This document shows, one piece after another, positions 13,401 through 27,450 of a stretch of 64,000 nucleotides of DNA (its first letter is position 1; every line of letters starts with the position of its first letter). Origin of the DNA: Serilophus lunatus (lineage: Eukaryota; Chordata; Aves; Passeriformes; Eurylaimidae); NCBI GenBank assembly GCA_013399895.1, contig VXBA01003167.1, positions 498,136 through 562,135 of the forward strand, read 5' to 3'. Both the position numbers and the translations under genes were made by a program. The notes below the pieces were generated by a model. It did no database searches. It saw only the letters and a program-made list of their open reading frames with translations, and was not told the origin of the DNA.

Positions 13401-14258
13401 ATTTCAAACATCACTTTTCTCTTTACATAATACATTGTTTAGTGGATAGATACTGAAAAATTTATTCAATTCTGAGCTTTCATATATAGAAACTACATCT
13501 GAAAACAGGGATGTTTCAGGTAGCAGAAGGAGTAATGGCTTTTTGCAGAGGTGTATGCACACAGAAATAAAGTCTGAAAATCTATTTATTCATTGACCTA
13601 CAATACAACCCACATCATTTAAACAGACATGGTATGTTATAAAAGTGTGAAAAATCAGAGGCCCATCACTCAGATTTGTCACTTCCTCTCAGTCTTATAA
13701 TTTGTCCTTGAATATGTAGCTGCACATATGGCACAGACCCACAGGCAAAGTTGGATGCTGGAGTCTGCACTGATGGCAGCTGAAATGGAGTCCTTGCAAA
13801 TTGAAGTGAGAACCATCACTACACAGGATGCTCCATGTTTTTGCCAGAGCAGACAGCACAATTCCTGAGATTGCCTTTGACCTTGGTCTCTTCCAAGGTA
13901 GCTCACTATGGTACCAGTTGGGACAATAGACAAATATTTTCACAGCTATAAGAGTAAATACACTGCAGTTAATAAGTTAATATTTCACAGATGATGAAAT
14001 TCCACTGACAGTCAATGACCTGGTACCATGCACTCGTGTTTTAATTTTTTTCCTTTGCTGACTATGCTTGCTTTAGGGTATACTACCAACCAGCAGGGGA
14101 TTAATTAAATCTCCTTCTATACATAACCATTTGCATTACAGAAATGATATAATGAGGGTTGGAATCTCCAGTTCTGATGGAAAGTACAACCTAGTTGTGC
14201 AAGGGCAAACTGTAATCCATCCATCAGATTAACAGGAAGGAATTCTTCATGGTGATTT

Positions 14259-14291
14259 AAAAAAAAAAAAAAAAACAAAACAAAAAAAAAA
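14259..14291 (+). repeat. Oligo-A tract with C interruptions
   Basis: A run of 17 A, then CAAAACA and a further A run. It could be the tail of a retroposed sequence. I recognise no parent gene in the preceding few hundred bases, and no target-site duplication is evident. Confidence 0.85.
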
Positions 14292-15573
14292 CCCACTAAG
14301 CTTCTCTTTCTCTTCTAAAAATCTGTCAGGAAAAATAATTTCCTTCTTTTCACCATATCATTGTAAATGGTTATTAAAAACAGCACTTCTCAATTCTTAC
14401 TAGAAGTTAATACATCTGAACTTGTTTCCCAAACTCATCAGTGAAGAATTTTAAACAGAAATACTAAAACCATATCTGCATTGAAAGTTAGATGAACATT
14501 ATGAAATATGCTGCAGATATTTTCTATAATTTACTGACTTTTTAGAAACTGAATTCAGGATCATACTGTCAGATCATCTGTTTAGACACAGAGATACTTA
14601 AAATGCAGAAAATGAATACCCAAGCTGTTGTCAATAACATTCAAAATAGTCAAGAGGATATGGAGTTTAATTCCCAGACCTTTCTCTGCACTCTGCTGAA
14701 TTTATACCTCTGATCAAACAAATTGCCATGGATAACTTAGTCCCAGTGCATCTTTCCATATTCCCAGTACCAGCCAGACTGCCTGGAATCACACTTTCCT
14801 AAGAAATTTCACCTTCTCAGTGACAAAATGACACAGCCTTCAGGACAACGTGTGTGGCACTAGAATAGTCTACAGCATAACTGTTCACCCAGTGCTACCC
14901 TAAACATACTACAAGTTCAAAGCAAATTAAATATATTGTTTGGATTAGTTCTCTACCTCAACAGAAGTTGCATGTCAGTAAAAAAGCCATTTGCAAAGTG
15001 CATTAACATATAAAACAAAATGGGGGAAAAACCCTCAGCTGTTTAACTTACAGACAGATCCATTTCTCTAAATACTCAGTATATATCAGTCTTCCAACCC
15101 ACAGGTCAGGAATCAGCCAGTGATGTATTTCATGTTTTTAGATCTTCCAGCCTTTCTCTTCTCTTCAGCTTAGAAATCCCTGACTAGTCAGCAAAATAAA
15201 AAGCCTTTGGATTTATTTCAAATTAGAGTTATTGCAGGAGGAAATAAAGCTAAAAGCCCTTTAAACTTTAAACAAAATTCTCAAACACAGCAAATTATCT
15301 TCTCTCCCCCACCAGCCTCTCTGCCTGGGCAACAGAAAGTTATTCCTTTGTAAGCAAAGCTAAGGATCCAGGTCACATCTGTGCATTAACCTGTCAAGAA
15401 TATATGCAGGCAGAAGCTGTCCACTAACATTTCATATCACTTAACCTCAGGCTTTCCATAAGATTAAGGGTTTTGGTTACTTGACCTAAAATAATTCCAG
15501 AATATATCTCACAACAGGCAAGAATTCACATTTTCCTCAGTATATTTTCAGTGCATAATCCCTTACACATGCA

Positions 15574-15591
15574 CATATATATATATATATT
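15574..15591 (+). repeat. (AT)n microsatellite
   Basis: An alternating AT run of about nine units between GCAC and TTTAGT. Confidence 0.9.
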
Positions 15592-18500
15592 TTAGTAAGC
15601 TGGGGTGTCTACTCCATATTTTGTACATTACATCATGTTTTCAAGCCCAAAATACAACATTACACTATGAGCCAGACTGCATCTGCTCATGATAACAAAC
15701 GCGACTGAAACCACACATCATGGCTTGGATGGGCAGATGACAATAAAAGCAATGGATGCAAACCACATTCTCAAAGGTTGAATGGAGTCACCCAGCCCCA
15801 GGAAAAGCCAGCTGCCACAGCTGAGCTACAGCTTCCACAGGACTGGACACCCACAGCCCAGAGCAGGGTGGCATCCAAACATCCCTCTCCAGCCGCAGCA
15901 ATGAATGACTTGCAGTCCCTCCAACTCTCATTTCCTCCCCAGGATTCATTCCTCTCTCTGTTACTTGGGACCAGGAGCACAGGGTCACTCTAATTTCATG
16001 TCATCGGTCAAGCAGCAGACTTTCTTTCCATAATAAAGACATATTTGATTCCAGGCTTTTCAGCTGAGGTTAAAAAGTGAGTGGTTTATGAAAATTAAAG
16101 ACAACCTCTGAGAACGTTGGTCAGATCAAGAATTCGAGTACAGTGACTCAGCTGTTCAATCCTTAGACATCAGCAAACTAATTTACTATCAACTTGATTG
16201 TTTTCCTCAAAGCTAAAAGAAAAAAAAAAATCAATGATAGCAACAATCCTCTTCAAAGATATTTGCCAAACTTTTTCATTTATACAGAGCACATAAAAGA
16301 CAATGTTTTAAAGATGCAATTTCATTTGCAGGAGAGGCAAATGAAAATATTACCACTTGAATTTTGCAACTCAGTCCTAGATGTGATGCAGAAGCATAGA
16401 AAAAAAAGCACAGTGGAAGAAAAAAGGTGAATTTTCTCTCTTAACAGAAAAATCCATAAATTGCAACAGCAGTAGCTCCAGAAGACTGTTGCAATAACTT
16501 ATTCCCTGAAATAAACAATAACAGCTATCCAAAATGTGTGTGTGGATCAACAAAATAAAAAGCAAGACCCATGGTTGTCCTCTGTAAGTAACACACCTTT
16601 TACACTTTAAAACTTGACATATAACACTCGTAATAAATGCTCCAAATCTTCCTTATATGTATTACATTTTTGCACAAATTAGCCTAAGGGAGATGGAATA
16701 TTGAGAGGAATAAAACCCATAGATTAGACAGCTCATAAATCTTTCTCATTACTTAATTCTACTTTTACAAGGCCATGAAGCACATTCCTGTGACATGTGA
16801 AAGAGCCAGCCCAGCTCTGAAGAGTCACCCAGAATAATGGGAGGAACTGTTCAAAATTCTCTTTCACTTTGCCAGACGGCGCCAGTAGGAGAAATTTAAG
16901 TCAAAAGGTCATGTTCTACAAAATTTTGGATAATGTAGGAAAGAATATCATCTCAGAGCCGTACAAGGCTGCAGCTGTAATGCTATTGTTAGAAACTGCT
17001 CTTAAAATTACTCTGTCTTGACTTGCACCAAAAATTCCTTCAAGACTGAGCATGCAATGATCACAAGGAAACAGTCACAGCTGCTAAAAATGCCAAGAGC
17101 ATTACAAACAAACAAATCCAGTTATATTCTCTCCCTTGTTGGCTCATACTAATATTAATCTATGATTAAGTAAGTTGACATTTCTACTATACATACATCT
17201 ACTCCTTGAAAGGTTGTTTCTAGAAGAATTAACAACTGTCATCAAGGCTACCGGACAACCAACTTCATTCATAAAACTCTTTAAATATCCCTTAAAACTG
17301 AATAATCAAGCCCAACAAAATTTTGGTGAGTTTGGGGATCCTCCTGGTTTACCTTAAGTAAAAATGTACAGCTCCCAAAAATTCCTGGACAGGCTCACCA
17401 GCTCATATCAGTGCATTGTTAATACACCTCGTGAATAAAGATGAAAAGTTACCAAAAAAATTATATTGAAATATATTGATGTTATATTATATTGAAATAA
17501 ACTGGACATTCTTCAACACTCTACTTGAAGCAAGAAAAGGTGGATGGTCATTTCAATATTAACATCAGCAGCAGGTCTCTCAAAACAACAGTCCAAAGGG
17601 TTCTGCCTATTCTGTCTGGTTAGATTCTCATCAACTGCCCAGCTGCAGAAATTAAATTTGGTGGTTGTTTTTGACTGGCATTCATTCCCCTGTCTCAAAT
17701 TGCTTTGTCAATGTTAGGCTAACACTTGAGACATATCAACAGAATTTTATCTTCAGAATTGCCTATTTCTCAACTAATTTAGACAAAAAGAAAAATTTGT
17801 GTCCAACTAATGTTGCCAGACAACTTGATGGCTTGGCCAGCCCTGAAATAAGACCAAGTTTCTTAATAGTAAATCTCTGGGAGAAAGTTCTAGGGCCAAG
17901 AAAATTCTTTGTTCCTCAGAAAGCCTCAACAATGAAGGTGTCTCTCCTTCTTCACTAAAGCTGCAGCAAGTCCCTTCCACATAGATCATGTGAAAACACT
18001 CTCAGAAATTGAAAGCAAAAGCAATCAATTTTAAAGATATTTAGTAATTAGTCCTAAAAGGAATTCCAAGCATATAAAGCTCCCTTGCCTTCATCTAGTT
18101 TATGACTGATAGCATCTGTAACCTCACGAGGCATCCATTAAGTTCAGTAGTTAATTACATCTGCTCAGACTGGACATTATTTACAGAACAAGCAGATGTA
18201 ATTTTTCATTGTTTAGCCAAGCTACATGAGGCACTTGAGCTCACCCCTCTCAACTCACTGCTCCTCAAAAAAACAGGGAAGGAGGGACAGGCAGAGAGTC
18301 ATTTTTTTGCAAAGGAATAGTTACAGCCCATCATCCACTTAATGAAGAAATTCACATGCTGACCACTATGTGAAAATTTGTAATAAGCAGATGCTGGCCA
18401 GTATTTCCATCTCTGTTATCAGACAACAGAATTTTAGCTTTTCTTTCTGCACTTAAAAGTAAATAGTCTCTGATATTGCTTATGTCTGCTGGGCTTCAAA

Positions 18501-21500
18501 CTGGAATATAAACCCTTGACCAAAGTGATGAAAGAAAGGGCTCTGTTTCTTCACTCCCATATAATTGGGTTTTTTTACAGAAAAAGCAAACAGCCACAGA
18601 AGTTTAACATTTATATGTTTAGGAAGAGACATTCACCCCCTGAAAATATAAGGTGATTTAGACATTTAGTGTGACTCATTTCAGAGTCATAACGCAAAGC
18701 CTTTTTACCACAGCTTGTTTATAATTAGTACTGAAAACCAACATTTTCAGTAAAAAAAAAATCAAACATGAAGCATGCTTTTCCATCATCTCTTTCACAC
18801 ATATTTTCAAACAGGTATTTTATTTGCTTAGGCATATTTAAATTAACCACAAAGACCAAAAACAAACAAAAAAGGCAATCAAATGGCCCTCTCAATTTTG
18901 TTGGGATAGAACTGTAAAACCATCCACCTTACCCTAATTTTAAAATTATAGTCTTAATTTCAAGCATACAACATGTGACACACATACACAAGCATACACA
19001 TGTGACAGTGCAATAAGGTGGAATATAAAATAGGAAATTATGAAGTAGCACTAGGACAAATCCATGATTAATGTACAGATCAAGCTGTGTGTGGTGAAGG
19101 TTTTATACTGGTACATGCAAGGCCACCTTCTGTCTTAGGGGAGGCAGAACATAGCTCACAAAAGCAGCATCTATTGCTTTCAAAACGAAAGACAGGAGAG
19201 GTGGGAACCATAGGAACTGACCTACCTCATCACTGGGCATATTTTTACACAACCACGTCCAGTCCTGTCCTTCATGTATACCATAAATTCTGCAAATGAA
19301 CTAAAGTTTTTGGATCACTAAGATTTCTCCTATGAAAAAGCATGGATACATCTAAGCATCTTTCACAGATTCACTTCTGAACATCCTTACATTTAATACA
19401 GTTGGATAATTCAGCCCTACTCAGTGCCAAGAGATCTGTTTCAGAGTAAAGGAAAATTCATTCCCAATTAAAGTACTGGTAAAATACAGGCACTCACTCC
19501 CAAAGCACAGATTTGAGAAACTGCAGACTGTGCCTAATGACTTTTAGTTCTGATGGGCGATTAGTGCTCTGTAATGGACTGACAGAAACAGCTGATTCTA
19601 TTACAAGGCCGAGTTCTGGCCAGGATTCTCCTTCTGTTGCATTTAAATTATAAATATGGACACTCTTGAAAATATATGAAGACAAAAGACATCAATCAAT
19701 CTCTAAAATTTGTCTCTTCTGTCCTTTACCCTACTTCAAATTAGAACAAACACTGACTTGCATCACCAGGAAAAGCCTTCCAGGCACTCAGGACTGTCTC
19801 TGTCGTTGTTACTCTTCTGTACAATCTTCATCCTCTGCTCCTTTGGGAAGAAACTGAAAGGGGAATTTTTTTCCATTCAGCTGCTGGCTTCAAAGTAAGG
19901 GTTTAAGCCATATATTCCTGCTTGTATTTATGGGTATGGAAGAAATTTCCAAAGTCTTTGCGAGACTTGCAAATTCATCACAAATTGCCACTAAACAGTC
20001 CTCTTCTTCAAAGAGGATTTGGGTGGTGGTTTTCCTGTACCTAAGAGATCTCACAGCAGCCAGTCTAATCAATGGCCTCCTTCATGTTTTCAGGTTGAAT
20101 TCAATGCATGGTTAAAGCATTCAGCTCACAATAGCTTCTGAGGAGCCAGAAAGTCCTTAATACACTGGTTTTTAACTCAATGTCTTTAATCTACAATGGA
20201 AAACTAGAATACTAGAATTAAAGTTTGTTCTCCTTTGATACACATTTCATAAAACCTACAAAAAAAGTCACTCATACTGGAAAGAAAATGCAGCATGTAA
20301 ACTGCAAACCACATAACAGGCAAATTTTTAGTACATCAAAACAGTTAAGTACAAAAGTAGCACAAGCACCTAAGACCCAGCCATGTACCTCTGCACAAGC
20401 TTTCTCACTGTTGTTTTTCAAGTTTTGTTGCAATTCTCTTGTGCCTATGTCATGCTGCTCACAATCAGCCCCAATTCAATAGCTTCTCTCAGAATAGAAG
20501 TTACAATTTTGATGTGCTGCCATATACATTACAGGACTTTCTATACAAAGAACGTGGATGATAAAACACTTAATTTTTTATGATGGTAAGTAATAAAAAA
20601 ACACCTTATAAGACTTGTCACTGCTACGCTTTTGTTTGAGAGGGACTAAACAACAAAGAAATAACTAAAGAGATGGAACTTTAGGGACCATCTCTGAAGA
20701 AATAACCTAAACAGCTTGCAAAGAATGTCCCAGAATTTCACTTCTCGATGGCAACCATCTACCTCTGCTCTTGTGTGATAAGTAAGATGGTATGATTCTC
20801 CATGAAGAAAATCCTTAGTTTATTTCCCTTAAATATTTAACTCACTAATACATCCTACAAGTTGTACTGTTGCTTACCAAATTCTCACAAGTGCAACTTT
20901 AGCAGCCAGAATGGAAAACTAGTAAAAGAATTAAAGTGATCCCGTAAAATCTTTCGGTGCACACAAAAAACCCTAATTGTATTCATTCTCCTTTAAATTC
21001 TGTAATGACTGATATTTTTCATTTCAATCAGACAGTTTAAAAACTGGTAGAAGCTCCCACATGGTCTGACTGCAACAGGTTCAAAGGTCTTAAAATATTT
21101 CACTTCTTAATTTCTCACAAAGTAAAAGCACAGCAAAGAAAAGGGAGGATGTAGAGATTCCCATTTAAATCCTATTCTTGGGGCTAAAACATTGCTACAA
21201 ATTCACCACTGCATTTTAAGTACTTTAGTTTACTCAAGAGAAAAGACAGACCTTCAGACAAACTTTTGAGATTTAAGGGGTTTTTTTTTACTGTGGACTT
21301 TGTAATTGTTGAATTCAGAATTAGAACATCGGAAAGCAAACCCACCATGTAGCCAAGAAATCACAGATGATTGGCTATAGGGAGATTTATGTAACAGACA
21401 AAAACCCAAAGCAATCCCAGTGTAGCTTCTGGGGTTAGTCGAGATTTATGTATATGCTAAATGACAATAACATTTTAAATGGTCTTTTCTCATCTATATG

Positions 21501-21942
21501 AGTAAGAAAAAGGTAAATCACAAGTAGCACTTTATTATTAATTCCACAGTAGCTTCTTAAATAGTGAATGATTTTTTTCCTGCCTATCACTTATTTTTAT
21601 AGAAGTATTTATCTTTGAAACAAATTTTAAAATCAGTTTGATATTTATTTAAGAAAAATAGTGAGATGGCTCACAGAGAGACAAGAATTCCCAGAAATCC
21701 AGCAACAAAAGCATTTATCTTCAGAGAAAAAGAAAAGCAGTTTTTCAAATGTAGTGAGTCCACTCTCTTGCTAGGTGAGTCCCTGAGAAAGTGCATTGCT
21801 TTGCTAACATGGGGTTGGAATATTTTTCAGCTGGAAGTAAAGCAACTGAACTCGTACTCCCTCCCCCACCAGGCTGTAAGAAGCTGCCCAAAATTTATGT
21901 CAAGAGTGCTTAAATTGCAATGTACAATCTGCTTAAAAAAAT

Positions 21943-21991
21943 AAAATCGATAGACATTATGCCTACTTATTTAAAAATCAATAGACATTAT
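21943..21991 (+). repeat. Short direct repeat, 31-bp period
   Basis: AAAATCGATAGACATTAT (21943-21960) is repeated as AAAATCAATAGACATTAT (21974-21991) with one mismatch. Confidence 0.85.
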
Positions 21992-24464
21992 AGATGAATA
22001 AAAGATTCTTTTCATTTTCCCAGTTACTCTCATTGAATATTTATAAGCCTCTCTAGCCAAGTTTAACATTAAATGCAGATTGACACAGGGCATTTAAATG
22101 TGTACTTGTTCTAGGAGGCAGAATTTGTACTGTAAAACCAACCTGAAAGGATTATTTGTAAATTAACTATAATGAAGAGGGCTAAATCTTAGTCTTAATA
22201 TTTCAAGTTTTGCTAATTTCAGTATACTTAAATAGCATTCCACTGCCTGTTCAGTCCTAGAAACTGATGAAGCAAATGACTGAGAAAAAAAATAGTATTT
22301 TCAAAACAATATTGGAACCCCACAGTACAAGTTTACATTCATTTCAATGGGAAAAGTGTGAAATTAAGTTCATTGTACTGTCTGAAAATCTCCATCTGTG
22401 GTTTCCTTCATGCCTAACAGGCTTTAGCTTCGTAGATTCAGGTATTTCCATCAAAGTAAATAAATCTCTGGAGCCTGAGAAACATAAGGAGCAAAAAGGG
22501 GTCAAAAAGCCAACAGGAAAATAAACAACATAATGGCAAGATGCAGGAAAGGGAAATGAATCTGCCAGGGAGCTGCCATGTGCAATACCATGAGCATAGA
22601 GCAAAATAGAACTTACAAGTATTTCCACATTAATTGTGGAAGGCTGAAAAACAAAACAAAAGTATATCTGGCATCAAGCAACCACCCTCTGTAACAAGCA
22701 TCCCACACACCTACTCACAGGAGGATATCTATGGGATGGCATTGTGAACATCTACCTTTCAGGATTGATAGATTATGATGTAGGGGCAGGGAAGAGGCTT
22801 CGTGCATTAAATTTACCAGGATAAAAATACTACAGAAAAAAAGCATCACAGAATCTCTTTGGGCAGGAATCCCAGCCTTTAAAAGCAAGAAGTACAGTTC
22901 CAGTACCGTGACATCAAGAAATATGAAATAAGTGGAGGGAAGCTGCAAATTTAGGACAAGTCACAAGAATGGAAGATTTCAATCTGGATCAGTGCTTCAT
23001 TAAGATGAGCAATAAAGAGAGTATTTTGCATGTAATAAAAATAGTTGTTTCCTGAAATGTCAGTCTGAACCCAAAGAAGAGATGCTATTTTGGATTTGTC
23101 TAGTCTTCTACATTCTTTTTCATTTTTAGTGCCTACAGCGTGATTCTGTCTTGACTGAGGTGCAGCATTCTTCCAGGGTAGATGCCTTCAGTCACAAAAG
23201 GTTGATCAGCTCCCATCATACCTAAGGCCTTCTTTTTACACACTTACATCATCCATACATGGGCTGCTAATCTCTTATCTACAAATTCCCACACGTGGAG
23301 CTGTCAAGTATTACAGAGAATGTTATCAGAGAAATCTTGCATTTCCAAGTCCCACTTAGCAACCTGAAGTTACCCTCAAAACATCTCTAAACATCCTACA
23401 CAGAAATCCATTTAACTGCATTTACTCATGGAATCACCCTCTCTAGATTCCCCTTTATCCTTAGGGATCATCTCTGCTGCAGGAGCCTTCTCAGTACAGA
23501 AGGATAAAGTGACATTGGCTAGAAGGTAGATCTTGTCCAAAAATTGGGTTCATCCTCAGCAGCAGTGCCACAGTTAAGATAGAATTGCCCTGTCATTTCT
23601 CTATAGGTCCCATCTCTGAGCCTCTGTACTAAGTTGGTCCAGTTCAAAGAACAAACCCGATCTTAGAGTGCTGATTGTTCCTTGAACCCACATGTCAAAG
23701 ACCTGCCCCCTAACTACATCATCATTTATTTTCAATTTGCTGCAATAACTGGAGAACCTTTCACTTAGAGACAAGATTTTTACCTGTATCTTATGTTTAA
23801 CAACGAGTTAGGTATTGGGAGATGATGCTCATTAAGCTTCTCCTTCAATTGATTAAGACTGCTCTCTTCCCACCCTATTCTACTTTTATTAAGCAAATTA
23901 GAAACAGGTGACATCTAAGTTTGGTTAGTTGAATTTCTGGGGTTATTTTTAAATGCTGACTTGAGGAATTCTCTCTCTTCACTGATGACACTGATGACTA
24001 TTTTGTTTGTTCCCTACAAATTAGAAAATGCTTTTACTTGCACTCCTGCATCTCTGAACAGGTTAGGCTCAGGCAGAACGCTGGCTAATGTTTTAGGTGT
24101 GTCAAACATCTGACATACAGAAGTGAAAAAAGAAAAAACAACAACCAATAACTTCAGATGGATCAGAAGCAAATTGTTTTACTGCAGCCAAACATTGGAT
24201 AAGAGATTTATAAGAGTATCCTTGAGTCTGCCATTAATTCCAGCATACACTGCAATAGTAGATACTGCACAAGACCAAACATGCAGATTTCCTGTAAATC
24301 CCTGGCAGTGTGAGGAATTTATTATGCAAGTGGTCAACACATTATCAGAATCAATATATACACAACTAACTACTCACACACAATTGACACTCACAGCCAA
24401 ACAAGCACTAATTTGAAAATGGACAGAGGAGAAACTGTAAAGACAACGGATGGCTGCATTGGCA

Positions 24465-24592
24465 GGGGAAAGGCAAACAAGCTGTTAGGCAGCATCAAAA
24501 CTGGGATGGAACATAATATGGAAATTATTATGATGCCATTAGCTCAATCAGAAACACATCAGCAGCTATGATGCCATGTCTGGTTCTGAGCA
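24465..24592 (+). mobile_element. Ancient CR1-type LINE relic, ORF2 3' portion
   Basis: The segment GTTAGGCAGCATC, then GGGATGGAACATAATATGG, then ATTATTATGATGCCATTA and CTCAATC follows the order of the old CR1 block that reads roughly 'ttaggaa..., gggatagaaaataag..., atcatcatgcc..., tataaatcc'. It continues into ATGCCATGTCTGGTTCTG, which corresponds to the 'cagttctggtc' part. It is heavily diverged and short. The family call rests on memory of the consensus, so a profile search is the real test. Confidence 0.5.
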
Positions 24593-25479
24593 TGCCATTC
24601 ACAAACCCCAGACTCCTGGCCAAGATAGCTCGCTATTATTCTTGAGTTTCATTTCCCTATGTAATATACACTTGAACCAGAAACTAGAAAAAACTCAACT
24701 CCAAGAGCAAGTTTTCATACGAGAGGAAATGTCTTTCTAGCCAAAAGGGGTAGCTTTAAATGTCTGCAGTACGACAGCACAGGCATCAAGCAGTGCCTTC
24801 GACAGCTCAGTAAGGAACATCTCCTGTTCATCTAAAATGACTATTCAAACACTGGCAGTCATCATTGCAGCAAAAAAAGTCTTTGGCTGCAGTGAGGAAA
24901 GTCTCTTGGATGCACTGAGTAAAATCAAGTGAGAATTCCCATGGAAGGAAAGCTACTCAGAACAAAGGACAATACTGGCACAAGAAATGATGCGTGCAAA
25001 TAGGTGTAAGTATGCTCAAAATGGAAATTAAAGTTTCTAATTTTCAGAAGACCATGCCTCTAAAACAGTAGCAACGAAGTGCCTACATTCTTCATGGTCC
25101 TCAAGAAATACAGCTGGAGAGTGCACATACATTGTTTCATACATATATGTATGGCTATACACAATTTCTAAGAATATGCAGGCACAAAGAAATTCTGTTT
25201 TCCTGGGATAAATGGAAAGCTCACACATTTTCATTTGTACATATACAGACTTCAAAGACACCACATGAGCAAATTTTGTTCCAATGGACTGCAGTATTAT
25301 TTCTAACACCTTCTTCTACAACTGACTACTTTCTTTGGAGAACAAAAGGCTGGAAAGCCACAGGTTTCTGGAATGCATTTTCTAGATGTGGAATTCATGG
25401 AGGCATTCAAAACCACCCTATAATAAATATAGCAGGCAAACTGTGAAAGCTTAGCACAAGAGGAATTTTCCTAATCTGC

Positions 25480-27450
25480 TTAAGGACAGGATTTTTTTAG
25501 TAGCAACATGGCTGCTGCTATTTGCCTGTGTTTCCCTGCCCTAAGCCTGTTTGCTTTGTGTTTTCTGTTTAGTTTGATTCTCTGGGGAAGCTTAATAGTT
25601 TTTTGCTTTTTTGTCTTCATGGTAGGATCACTTTACTATCTGATTTTACGGCTGCCATTGCCATTTTCTGTGGGAGCACTTTTTTGTTTGTTTTATGGCC
25701 CATCTTCAGTGAATCCTCTCTAGTTACAATCAACCTTTTTGGCTTTTTACTCCACTCTGTTGGTCTACTGCACTTCAAGTTACTTTCGAGGGAGTAGCTG
25801 AAGGACCATCGGCCTCAATTTCCAGCAAGGAAAGACTACAGAAGAATCTGCCTGGTGTGGATACACAGAAGCCTCAGCCGAAATACTTCTTAAGCCACAC
25901 GCGTGTCATTTGGGATGATGGAGCTAAAACACACATCTTTTCACAAGAGGATGCACTCCAGCAACAGGAATCAAGCTGCTGAAGAAGACACTCTGAATCA
26001 GGATTTTTTCCAGGAGAAGAAAGAGCTACAAAGAATCCAAAGGTTTCCTCACGTGACTGCCATTCCACCAGCAATTATCACGAGCTGTTATTTCAGGTTT
26101 TTGCATCTCGTAACAAGGCTTTTGCCATGGAGAAAGGAATTAGCAATTTATGTTAATCAATGAAAATAATTAATTTTTACTTGGTTATTAAATTTCATAT
26201 TACACATACTTATGATATGGACTTTGGAAATACAACAATTGATTAATCTCCACCATTAATACTGAAATAGGAGGAGAGTGACAGGTCTCTCCTCGTCCTC
26301 TTCTGGAGATGAAGATGAAAGCTTTATGAACTGAGAAAGGATTATTGCACACCTCCTAACAATTGATTGCTAGCAATGTTGTTAATGCATCAGCATCTTG
26401 TATTACCTGTAATACTTAAAATTCTATGTGCTTTGGAGAAAGCTCTACTTTGTCTGCTACCAGGGGACAAAGGGAGCAAGCCTAATATGCAATTTTTTGA
26501 GTTGTTATTATATCTTGTGTATTAGAGGGTAACCTCCCATGTCCAAGAATTAATTTCTTATAAAATTATGACACTGGTTGTCAGGTTTTTTCTACTTTTG
26601 TCCTCTGCAATGTTTTACTGGGTCGAAAGTTTATATTGTTTTTAGCAAGTGTTCTTATTTAATATTTTGCTGCTAGTAGAGTTTTAATATCTTTCCTGCA
26701 ATGAGGAGTTATCATAATCCCAGTTGTATATTGGCTGCCCTTACATGTTACAATTAATTTTTCCCCATTGTCCTTGAGGAACATCATAAATGGTCTAATT
26801 TCTCAGTTAATTCTCGAACTGTCTGCAAACGAGGCTGTGCTCAAACTATGGGAGGTGATCAGGTAAGGACAGGACACAAAGCTGCCATCTCAGGTCAGAT
26901 GCAGTAGGTGGCCACATGCACAGCTTCAAGTCTGTTAAAAGCCTTACTTCATTATCTTCATTATCTTTCTTAACACTCACCTGCCCTGGTGAATTCATCT
27001 GACGTTGAAAGCCGACTTACATTCCTATTTGTTCTGAGGCTGGAACTCCATCAAAATGGCAGGTATGCCTTTAATGGTCCAGATCAAAATGGGACAGATT
27101 AGTTTATACTTGAATCAAAAATAGGAGACCTTATTCATATTAGTAACATCAGCACTTTTCTTCTAATGTTAGTACTAATGTTTACTTTTTTCTTCTTGAG
27201 CTGATGCTGTACATTGTCCCTTTATGATAGTTCTACTTTGTATGTAGTCAATCCTATGGCATCAGGTATATTGTAGGATAAATGTTGTATTTCTTATTTG
27301 ATAATTGTAATTTTAGTTTAAAATTTTTGTGAGCTGATCTTCAGGTTGTGGGTTTATATTTCTGCAAGGCGACTCATATAGCTATTACACGAGTTCTTTA
27401 AGGAATTATGATTCATATTCTGATATCTCTTATACTATTTAACATGTGTC
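25480..27450. other. T-rich segment with strand composition opposite to its surroundings
   Basis: Most of the window is A-rich on the plus strand, but here T exceeds A for much of 2 kb (strongest at 25500-25790 and 26160-27440). Plus-strand ORFs in it give hydrophobic, Leu/Phe-rich peptides purely because of T-rich codons. I could not identify LTRs, terminal inverted repeats, a target-site duplication or a retroviral domain. An old insertion or local inversion is possible. Confidence 0.3.

Noticed and set aside
14000..14291. Possible processed pseudogene ahead of the oligo-A tract
   Set aside because: I recognise no coding similarity in the preceding 250 bp and no flanking direct repeats.
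15771..15993. Three overlapping ORFs on both strands in a GC-richer patch
   Set aside because: Simultaneous openness of several frames points to composition, and none resembles a known protein.
25508..25797. Plus-strand ORFs giving strongly hydrophobic, membrane-like peptides (71 and 64 codons)
   Set aside because: They fall in a T-rich tract, where TTT/CTG/TTG-type codons produce Leu/Phe-rich peptides by composition alone. Two overlapping frames look equally hydrophobic and neither has a recognisable family.
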